A stretch of 64,000 nucleotides of DNA, taken from the NCBI GenBank assembly GCA_029834535.1, contig JAQMWT010000362.1:1-64000 (forward strand), read 5' to 3'. The position numbers were made by a program, and so were the translations under genes. Origin of the DNA: Chrysophaeum taylorii. Its lineage: Eukaryota > Sar > Pelagophyceae > Pelagomonadales > Pelagomonadaceae. Shown here one piece after another: positions 55,913 to 64,000 of this stretch. How positions within the stretch are numbered: position 1 is the stretch's first letter; the number at the start of each line of letters is the position of its first letter. Under the pieces are notes generated by a model. That model was not told where the DNA came from, searched no databases, and saw nothing but the letters and a program-made list of their open reading frames with translations.

Positions 55913-58900
55913 TCACATAAAGTGGCGGGAGTGACGCCCCCCGGCGGTCGTACGACTCAAGGTGTTGCGGTGCTGGCGCATCGGGAGAGAAGCCGGCGGC
56001 GGCGGCGCCTGGAGGGCGACGAAGGCCCGGATCAGGAGGTCCTTGCGGTCGGCCGTGTCCTCGATGTGGATGAGGTCGCGGAGGGCGCGCAGCTCGGCAT
56101 CGTCGAGGACGCCGTCGCGGTTCGTGTCGGCGTTGTGGCCGTACCGTTGGAGCATGTTGAAGCTGAGAATCTTGGCGATGACTCCCTCGTGAGGCCCAGC
56201 GTCGTCGTCGTCGTCGTCGTCGTCGTCTCTTCCCGGAGTTTCGAAGGCGAGCTCGACGAGGTGCTGGTCAAAGGCGCGGAAGTGGCCGGGCCGCGGTTCG
56301 AGGATGAGGAAGTGTGTCGACTCGGCGCCTTGGGCGTGGGCTACCGCATTGGCCACCGCGACCTTGTCGACGAAGCTTGGTCTTCGTCTTGGTCGAGCGG
56401 ACGTCGAAGATAGGAGGTCGGCCATGCGCGGTTCGAGGCGGCGCTTGGCGTCGTTGATGTGGTCGAGCAGGATGCGGTCGGGGACGTGGCAACCGCCCGC
56501 AAGGGGTCGGCCTATCAAGTCACGAAAGACGTCGAAGATCGGATCGCGATTAAAGTCGTAGAGCGGGTTGGTCTCGACGTCGGCCTTGGCCTTTTGGTAC
56601 GAGTCGACGATGATCGCCAGCAAGAAGTTGAGCAGCAAGAAGAAATTGATGGCCGTGTGCGACCAAAAATAGACGAGGGCGATGACCGTCTTCCCGGTGT
56701 CGTCGAGGGGCATGTACGCTCCCGAGAGAATCGAGACCGAACTCGAGAGCGCGAGATGAAAGGACGAGAACGCTTCGACGTACGAGCCGAACAACAACGT
56801 GCCCAAGAAAGCGTAGATGCTGTTAATGATCAGCAACAAGATAACGAAGAAGGCGAGATCGTTGGCCGCGTAGTACATGGTGTGGGAGATGAGGCCCAGA
56901 ACGGGATGAAACGCGAGGTTCTTGACGAGCTGCAAACACACGAGGATCAAGAAGAGACCTATCGTCGTCTCGTAGGTGCCCTTGAGCGTCGCGAGCTTGT
57001 TGAGTCGTCGAAAAAAGCGCGTCATGTCGATCGCCTCGCGCCGCTTCATCTGTAGAATGCGACGTCGCGCGTAGAACTCGCGATAAACGTCGAACCCATA
57101 CCTCGCCGCGCGCCGCGTCTCGGCCGCGACCGCGAGGAAGCGCGCGTAGAGCGCGACACAAAGAATCGCGAGGCAGTAGTTGGTCAAGTCGATGACGTTC
57201 GACAGCGCGCTCACGTACGGCCAGAAGGACCCCGTGAGTCGTTTGGTCGCCAACGCCTCTCGGACTTCGATTGCGATCAACGCGACCAGAGCCGTCGCGA
57301 AGAGGACCTCGAAGCCGAGGCGCGCGTTGTCCAACGTTGTCGCGTACGGCTCGGCCTCGACGCTCTTTATCTTCCAATCGAACTCGAACTGACCGGTCGC
57401 GAGCCGCGTCGCTCGCGCCTGGATGTAAAAAAACGTGCGCGTCTCGGGATTGTACAGCGCGAGGTGGAGCACCGCGACGGCCGTGTGCCTGTCGTAAAAA
57501 CGCCCGTCCGCGAGCAGCTGCACGACCTCCCGGACCCGCGACACGTTCCACTCGTTGGCGAAGAGCACGGGGTATCGCAAGCACGCGGCCGCGTCGTTGA
57601 CATCAATCGCGTCGGAGACTCCAAGGCGCGGGCATCGCACGATCTTCGATCCCGCGCCCGAGCCGGCGTCGGCGAAAAATCCGTACGGGATCCCGTTCTC
57701 GACCTCCGACACCGGGTCGTAGTACGCGGTTTCGTCATCGTCGTGATCCTCGCGGTACAGCGCGGACGTGTCGAGGTAGGTCGCGTCCCGCCCAAACGGG
57801 GTCGCGAGGGTATAAGCTTTGACCCCCACCGCCTCGGGAAACTTGAAACACTGAGCCACGTCGTCCGAGCTCCGAAACGGTGCCTTGGGGCACTCCCGAC
57901 TCTGAAACCGCAGCTGCGTGAGGAGAGGCCCACCGAGCACGCGGTTCGGCTCGCCGAAGTACCGCGCGCGCGTCTCGTTGCCGCGCGTCGGAAACATGGC
58001 GTTCGGGTTGCGCGTGGCCGTCCTCACTTCGAACGGAATCGACATGTACGAGTCACCTTCAGGATACGCCGCGCAGTCCCCGCACGCCAACGACGGCACG
58101 GCAGCGACGGTGACCACATCATCCTTCTTTTTGGCGACGGGTTGCTCGGTCGCCGGGTCCCAGTCGTAACGCGCCCACGCCTCCACGAGGTCCAACACGC
58201 TCCGAGCAAACACGTACGGCACGCGCGTCCGCGTATCGCCGCCGTAGAGCTCGATCACAAAAGGCCAGTCTTGGGCGGCCATCTCCGGAGCCTTGCACTC
58301 CGACCATTCGCCGTCGCCGCCGCCGTCGTCGTCGTCGTTTCCGCACCGCCTCAGTTCGGTGTCCTCACAGCTGGCTTCGCAGCAGTCACCTCCGTCCCAG
58401 CCGCATTGTAAATTGTTGTTGACGGCGTGACACATTGCATCTTGAGCGTCGCGCACGACGCACTCCGTTGCCCGGTAATCGTATTCGAGCTCGCTGCACT
58501 TGCGGTCTGTCGACGCGCTCGGATCCACGCGGCTGCACGGCATCAGCGCCGACGCCGGGAGGCCCCAGGCGTTAGTGTAGGTCGTCGTCGCGGCCGTCGG
58601 TGTGCGCGAGGTTGAGAGCGTCGCGCTCGGCGCGGCCGTCCTCGTGTCATGCTCGTACTCGTAACTAGAAGCCGGCCACGGAGGAGACCCCGCGTCGTCG
58701 TCGTCGTCGCCGAACGCGTGCTCTTCCTCGAGAAGCCGCACACCACCTGCGTCGTTTTCTTTGGCCTCCGGCCTCGTCGTGGATAATCGTCGGCGCCCCC
58801 CGTCGTCATCCCCGCCAGTGCACGCGGGGATGTCGTCGTCTCGAGCGTTGCCAAAAATCACGCACGTGACCGGAGGATCGTAGCCGTCGACGACGACCGT

Positions 58901-60620
58901 ACCGTCCGCTTCCTCGAGGATCCACGACTGTTCAGACGCAAAGTCGCTGGCCGTGACTTGCAGGTAGTACGCGTTCGAGGGACACAGGTCTAGGTGAACC
59001 TCTTTGATGAAGAAATTTGACTCGACATCGAAATAGCTCGAATCTTCCTCGTTAAAGCTCCCGCGGTACGAGACGTCGCCGTCTTTGATGGTCGTGATGG
59101 TCAGCTCGCCGTCGTCCCTGTGGCGGCGCTCTTCTCGTGTTTCAATCACACAATTGGACACTACACAACTTTCTTTCTTACCAGCCATCGCCCCACGAAT
59201 CGAGCAGGTAAAGGACGTACGGCTGGGGGCACCGATCGACGTCGAACGGCAGCCACGCGTCGTCGTCGCGAGTGCCAAAAGCGGCGGAGGCGTTTGGGAG
59301 AAGCAGCTCGACGTCCTCGGCGTTTCGAAGCATGTATTTCGCTGTGTACTCGAGGCCGAGTAATCTCGGGTAGTCCTCAAAATCATCTTGCCAGCCGCTC
59401 CAATCTGGGAGCGTGCTCGGATCGTCGTCAAAGCAGTAGTGGCCCCCGAGGTACCACATGCACTTGCAATCCAAGGTCGACGGGCACGGTGCCCACGTTT
59501 CACAAGTCGTTCCGTTTTCGTCGGTCGTGCACACTCGGCCGCGGACGGCGGGAAAGGCAATTGGGACCTCGGCTCCCGAGCCGTCGTCGACCTTCGGCCA
59601 GGTAAAATTGGCGAACGCGATACGCAACTCCCACGTGCCTTCGTAAAGCTCGATGGTTTTCGAGCCGGAAAACGACACCGAGTCGGGATCGAGCTCTGCG
59701 GTTCGATACGGGAGGTCGTCGATGAAGATGTCGCCGTCGAAGACGCACGCGGTCGTGAAAAAACCCAGCTCCCGGTCCGTCCTCGAGCAGACGTTGTAGC
59801 CCGCGGCAGGCGGACGTAAGACGTTGCCGTCGGCGTCGACGACGCCCCAGCTTGTCGCGGGACTTCCCATAAATCCGGATTCGAGCGCTTTTTTCACCGT
59901 GCGAAATGCTTCCTGAAGCTTTGAGGTGTCGAAGAAGTCGATCGTTACCGTCTTGGTCACCGCCGTGCCGCAGTCGGTTTGGCAGCTCCCGCGGAACGTC
60001 CGCGCGTCGTCGGCAGCGCGAAACTTCGGATGTTCCTCGGGGCTTTCGCAGACGTTGTCTCCGCACGTGGGTTCGATGAACACCGTCGACAACACGGTCT
60101 CGTTGACGAACGTCAGAAACGCATCGAGCGAACTCAGGCGGTCGTTAATCTCGGTCCCGTCCGACGCAACGCCCTCGCTCAACGCGAACAGCGTATTCTT
60201 CATCGACGTGTAGGCCTCGACGCCGCTAGAGAAGAACCGGTGCTGCCAGCAAACGATGAGGAGCACGAGCGTCACGTACGCCAGGAACTTGCCGAGCGCG
60301 CGATACGCGTGCTTGAGCACCAACGTGTAGGTGACGTACGCGCCCATTTGGTCCAAAACCACGTACGCCACAGCTGCACGGTCGTGATCGTTATACTCCT
60401 TCACCGACACAGCGCGCGCGTACACTCTCTCGGCCACAGTCGGCTGGATGCGCTGCTTGACGATGTCCTGGAACTTGGTGGATCTGGTTGTGTCGGGAAT
60501 TCTGTCCACGTTCATGGAGATCGCTCCGACGCGCGAACGTCTCGTGGAGTCTTCTCGACTGCGAGGAGTTTGCGCTTCCTCGGGGACCGGCATCGTCACG
60601 TCGCGGATCGACGTCGTCAT
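55913..60620 (-). CDS. Polycystin-type cation channel with Notch-like repeat and EF-hand
   Basis: Two exons, 59182-60620 and 55913-59117, 64-bp GTAAGA...GCCACAG intron; 1547 residues from the ATG at 60618-60620 (MTTSIRDV); an ATG at 60758 would add 46 residues. A first membrane segment (FLAYVTLVLLIVCWQ) is followed by a very large extracellular part with many cysteines, including CGDNVCESPEEHP, LYLLDSWGDGW (joined by the splice to DDGELTIT), and a Lin-12/Notch-type repeat (CHAVNNNLQCGWDGGDCC). The channel part (about 1060-1370) is PKD2-like: FEVLFATALVALIAIEV, RFFRRLNKLATLKG, DLAFFVILLLIINSIYAFLG, then a pore region and NFFLLLNFLLAIIVDSYQKA. The C-tail has an EF-hand (ADTNRDGVLDDAEL). Expected to conduct cations, perhaps at the flagellum or plasma membrane. 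Confidence 0.88.
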
Positions 60621-60758
60621 CTCACACTGCCGCGCCCCATCACCGTCTTCTTCGGTGCAAAACGTGTTGTGGATTGCAGAATTCCACGACGGGCAGTAAT
60701 AAAGGGAGGGAGGTAAACCCCACGGCCTGCCATCGCGCGGCCTCCGATAGATGCTCAT

Positions 60759-61062
60759 CAACGCGCGGTTGGCGGGTGCCTAGCTCAACACGCGCGTGCT
60801 GGCGAACGAGTCACCGAAAACTAATTAAATCACCCTGGGCCCTTGAAAAAACCACTATCCTATCGGGATAACGATTGATTTCAACCACAAGGCAGTACTG
60901 CCCCGTGTTTCAACAGGATTCATTCCTACTCACATCAAAGATGCTGTTGATTCCGACCTCATGCTTGCTGCTCGCATTGTCCATGCAAAAAAAAGGCAAG
61001 AACGGAAGAGCATTGAAAGAGAGCGACAGCACGATGTCCTCCTGCAAGGACTCAACACGTGA

Positions 61063-61158
<96 letters not shown>

Positions 61159-61421
61159 AGAAAGGAATGCAGATCCGTCGTCAGCGCGTGAGTCCCCAGG
61201 TACAGGCTCTGGTTTTTTAAGACGGCCTTTCGGATTTCGGATGAGAAAAAAGAAAGAACGAAACTTCGTTTACTTCAGCGCCACTCCGCACGCAGTGCCT
61301 CCTCGCGACGGACATTGAAAAGCCAATCCTGGAGGCGCTTGTCGCCGCTTGATCCTCGTACTCCCATCAGGCACGTCGCTCAAAGTGCAGCAGCAGCGTT
61401 CGAAGTGGTCGAAGGAACCTA
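60759..61421. other. Intergenic region with (GAAA)n microsatellite
   Basis: No gene recognised. The main feature is a GAAA run at 61061-61158. The plus-strand frame through it (Arg-Lys-Glu repeats) is a product of the microsatellite. Confidence 0.6.
61061..61158 (+). repeat. (GAAA)n microsatellite, about 24 copies
   Basis: Perfect tetranucleotide run of 98 bp, the longest pure microsatellite in the window. Confidence 0.95.
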
Positions 61422-62414
61422 CTACGAGCACGCCCGGCGCTGGTAGAGCCCCCAGGGAGTCTGGCGCGAGAGGGGGTAAGGCGCGGGCGTGCGGTGGTGG
61501 TGGGCCCCACCGCCAAATGTGTTCCTTGTTGCGGTGGCGAGAGGGATTGGCGGCGCGAGTGTTGTTCCCGCCAAGGTGGGGAAGCTATCTACCGAAAAGG
61601 AGTGATCCGCGATCCGGCGCGCTGCGAGCGCCGCGCTCACGACGGTGCCGGCTTTAGCGGCGGGGTGGGCGTAGGCGTAAGATTTGGGGTTATTTGCGAA
61701 CGCAGCCAGCACGATCTCCGAGTCTTGGTGTTTAACAAACTGGAGGATAAGGCCGTTCGCGGCGACGGCGTCGCGCGCAAAACGTTTGTCGGTCTGGAGG
61801 TTTCGGGCGGCCAAAGCAAACACCGCGGGTCTGTTCCTAGAGGCATCGAGGATGAAGGCACGATCGCTCGGCAGCGCGGGGTCTACCAGATCGAGAAAAA
61901 AACGATGTAGGAAACCGTCGGGAACGTGCGGCAGCGCGGCTAGAACGACGTCTCGATTTGCGAAGAGCTTCTTGTCCTTGACTCCGCGGCAGCCCCTAAA
62001 ATAAATAGCCTCGAGGGGCCCGAGCTTATCCTCGAAGGTATGCCAGGTATTCAACAAACTCAGCATGCGTTCGGGGCTCTCGCGCGCCCACGATAGAACT
62101 TGCAACACGTGCTCTCCCGTTACTCCTGACTCCGAGTATGCTTGCAAGGCTTCGAGCGCCTCCTTGTATCCCTCCGTCGGCATCCAAAACTCACGCACCG
62201 GGCAGTGTGGGTTGCGGGCCGCAACGCGCCGGAGACCAAAGTGAACGTGCGCCGGGGCCTCGAGAGCCCATCTCGGGTCGGGAGAATTCGTCACGGCGGC
62301 GATTCCCCTGCCTGCGAGCGCCAGCCGCTGCGTACACTTGTCATCGAGAAAGGCGGTCGTGTACAGCAGGACGTCACCCTCGGTGTCTTCCCATAACGAC
62401 GCCAACCCCGGCAT
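61422..62414 (-). CDS. F-box-like protein with DUF4116-type repeats
   Basis: 330 residues from the ATG at 62412-62414 (MPGLASLWEDTEGD); the frame stays open to 62462 without an ATG, so a short 5' exon is possible. The N-terminus (EGDVLLYTTAFLDDKC then RLALAGRGIAAV) resembles an F-box. The rest has leucine/alanine-rich repeats with NRDVVLAALPHVPDGFL, DRAFILDASRNRPAVFALAA and SEIVLAAFANNPKSYAYA, close to DUF4116 repeats found in algal and amoebal proteins. By analogy a substrate adaptor of SCF ubiquitin ligases (inference). The C-terminal 50 residues are His/Pro/Arg-rich and less convincing. Array 3 starts 181 bp upstream. Confidence 0.65.
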   Translation of the reverse strand: MPGLASLWEDTEGDVLLYTTAFLDDKCTQRLALAGRGIAAVTNSPDPRWALEAPAHVHFGLRRVAARNPHCPVREFWMPTEGYKEALEALQAYSESGVTGEHVLQVLSWARESPERMLSLLNTWHTFEDKLGPLEAIYFRGCRGVKDKKLFANRDVVLAALPHVPDGFLHRFFLDLVDPALPSDRAFILDASRNRPAVFALAARNLQTDKRFARDAVAANGLILQFVKHQDSEIVLAAFANNPKSYAYAHPAAKAGTVVSAALAARRIADHSFSVDSFPTLAGTTLAPPIPLATATRNTFGGGAHHHRTPAPYPLSRQTPWGLYQRRACS

Positions 62415-62595
62415 TAGAATCAAGTCACGGCCGCCGTTCACCTCGGTTGAAATTCGCAACACCAGAGGGTAAGTAAGACCCGTTCTCTACCGGATTACCA
62501 AAGTGAAAGTTGGCCGAATAGTAAGGGCAGCTTATTTGGCCCACTTTACGTATCGGTTCTCTCTACTCGTGATGTTTTGCGGCTTGTCTTCTTTC

Positions 62596-62618
62596 CTAAC
62601 TACTAATCGACAGATGTT

Positions 62619-62649
<31 letters not shown>

Positions 62650-63597
62650 TTGTTTGTCCCTCGATTTAGGGTAAGGATCAGGTAGGCGCGAGAGTAAGGA
62701 TCAGGTAGGCGCGAGAGCCAGACAGTGATCCTCTAAGCCGTCTACGGCGACCTCGCAGACTATTTCCACGACCCGCGGCGGCTCTTTCAGCGCGCCATTC
62801 TCACGCCCCGTCGAAACGATGTTGTCGATGCTGACAACGCGCGCATGACCGCGGCCTTTTTTTCCCGGAGACGAGGCGTCGGAGTTCTTTTCGGCTGACT
62901 AGGCTGGGTCGGAAGACGACGCCTCGCTCTTTACAGTAGAGTTTTCAACTCCCTGACAACCAACGGCATGCTGACTTTGAGCGCGCGCTTAATGTCTTCG
63001 CAACCTCGACCAGTCGCACGGCCACTGCAACGGTACCAGATACATGATCGATCGTGTCGTTGTCACCGATGCTCCTCCAACCTGTATCCCTTAAGGCCCG
63101 CCTACGCCGAACGATCAACAAGAGCCAGGGCCAGACGCCCCGCGAGGTCGGCGTCCTCTTTCCCAAGCCCGTCTTCTGCCACGTCCAGCTCTACGTGGCT
63201 CTCTGTCGATCGGCATCCCCGACGACTCCACCCTACCCCACACGTGCTGCGCAATACCGATAAGCCCCCTCCCGGAGTCTACACGCGCACTTTAAGTGAA
63301 CTTACTGGGACCACTTTGAGATTGGGACTAGGTGAACTGAGTGACCAGGTGAAACTGGGACCAGGTGAACATACTGGGGTTTTTAGAGTAAAGGGTTTTA
63401 GAGTAAACTCAAAGGTTGGCGGCGCGTGCGGATCAAAGCAGCTTAGATTGGCGGAGGCGAGAGCGACGAGCTCAAAGGAGTTGGTGTGAGCTATGTGAAC
63501 TTACTGACCAGGTGAACTTATATGAAACTTACTGGGATTAGGTGAACTTACTGGGGTTAGAGATTGGGACTAGGCGAACTTACTGGCCTGCACTTGT
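62596..63597 (+). repeat. Array 3 unit C1
   Basis: About 1000 bp. It shares GCCTACGCC and CGGCATCCCCGA with unit A3, and lacks the AGGATATCCTCTTC stretch: the sequence goes from CATCCCCGA directly to CGACTCCACC. Confidence 0.8.
62726..63270 (+). pseudogene. Helicase C-terminal fragment in unit C1
   Basis: The same remnant as in array 1, with the motif words [15 protein letters not shown] and [10 protein letters not shown] in one frame and RAILTPRRNDVVDADN in another. Confidence 0.75.
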
Positions 63598-64000
63598 TAA
63601 CTACTAATCGACAGATGTTTGTCTGTTTGTCTGTTTGTCTGTTTGTCTGTCCCTCGATTTAGGGTAAGGATCAGGTAGGCGCGAGAGTAAGGATCAGGTA
63701 GGCACGAGAGCCAGACAGTGATCCTCCAAGCCGTCTACAGCGACCTCGCAGACTATTTCCACGACCCGCGGCGGCTCTTTTAGCCAGCGCGCCATTCTCA
63801 AGAGCCAGGGCCAGACGCCCCGCGAGGTCGGCGTCCTCTTTCCCAAGCCCGTCTTCTGCCACGTCCAGCTCTACGTGGCTCTCTGTCGATCGGCATCCCC
63901 GAGGATATCCTCTTCTGAGTCGACGACTCCACCCTACCCCACACGTGCTGCGCAATGCCGATAAGCCCCCTCCCGGCGTCTACACGCGCACTGTAGGTGA
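63598..64000 (+). repeat. Array 3 unit C2, internally deleted, truncated by window end
   Basis: The helicase region loses about 310 bp: GCGCCATTCTCA (63789-63800) joins directly to AGAGCCAGGGCC. Both flanks carry CA at the breakpoint. It has the CTCTTTTAGCCAGCGCGCC variant also found in unit A3. Confidence 0.8.

Larger units (their letters stand above)
62596..64000 (+). repeat. Helicase-tail tandem array 3 (one full unit and one cut by the window end)
   Basis: Starts at the canonical CTAACTACTAATCGACAG (62596), preceded by host sequence that itself ends TTGTCTTCTTTC. Unit C1 is 62596-63597, unit C2 from 63598. The array continues beyond the window. Confidence 0.9.

Noticed and set aside
60875-61318. 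An ORF with a long Arg-Lys-Glu run
   Set aside because: Produced by the (GAAA)n microsatellite; no coding-like sequence on either side.

Overview
The window looks like nuclear DNA of a small, gene-dense, GC-rich photosynthetic stramenopile (ochrophyte; pelagophyte-like is my guess, not proven). Reasons: eukaryotic genes (formins, FYVE, KISH, MPS1, polycystin, V-ATPase c'') with very small spliceosomal introns (35 to 81 bp), a protein with a signal peptide followed by a Phe at the predicted cleavage site as in secondary-plastid targeting, and a cysteine-rich repeat protein close to the EsV-1-7 motif known from stramenopiles. Genes often lie under 100 bp apart, in divergent or convergent pairs.

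Layout. 1-11948: a tandem array of about 1.05-kb units, each holding a broken PIF1/Helitron-type helicase C-terminal region, a GTGAACTTACTGG minisatellite and a TGTC/TTTG microsatellite; a young Ty1/copia element (3617-9090) sits inside it. 12128-18330: a PPPDE-protease remnant and two tandemly duplicated membrane-protein genes. 18331-27740: formin 1, FYVE-SYLF protein, V-ATPase c'', an AGC kinase and a small ORF. 28158-29758: a 522-bp inverted-repeat transposon with a 9-bp target duplication, next to a solo inverted copy of the helicase unit. 29810-42113: cytochrome b561-like protein, KISH, formin 2, mitochondrial uL29, MPS1-like kinase, a plastid-targeted membrane protein, an unknown protein and a VOC/glyoxalase-fold protein. 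42229-46259: second helicase-unit array. 46598-55857: alpha/beta hydrolase, a small ORF overlapping a double methyltransferase by ATGA, Mpv17/PMP22, a coiled-coil protein, two interrupted ORFs, an EsV-1-7-like protein, PDAP1 with a SAP tail and a TRF4-like nucleotidyltransferase. 55913-62414: a polycystin channel and an F-box/DUF4116 protein. 62596-64000: third helicase-unit array, running off the window.

The genes are mostly housekeeping and do not form one pathway; related roles are actin nucleation (two divergent formin paralogues) and endomembrane/vacuole function (V-ATPase c'', FYVE-SYLF, KISH, the EYSPLL membrane proteins). The strongest candidate for something undescribed is the helicase-tail repeat family: an already broken helicase fragment amplified as a satellite at four places, usually at the 5' side of genes, with donor-like and acceptor-like splice motifs bounding its minisatellite half. 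All family calls come from reading motifs by eye; no search was run.
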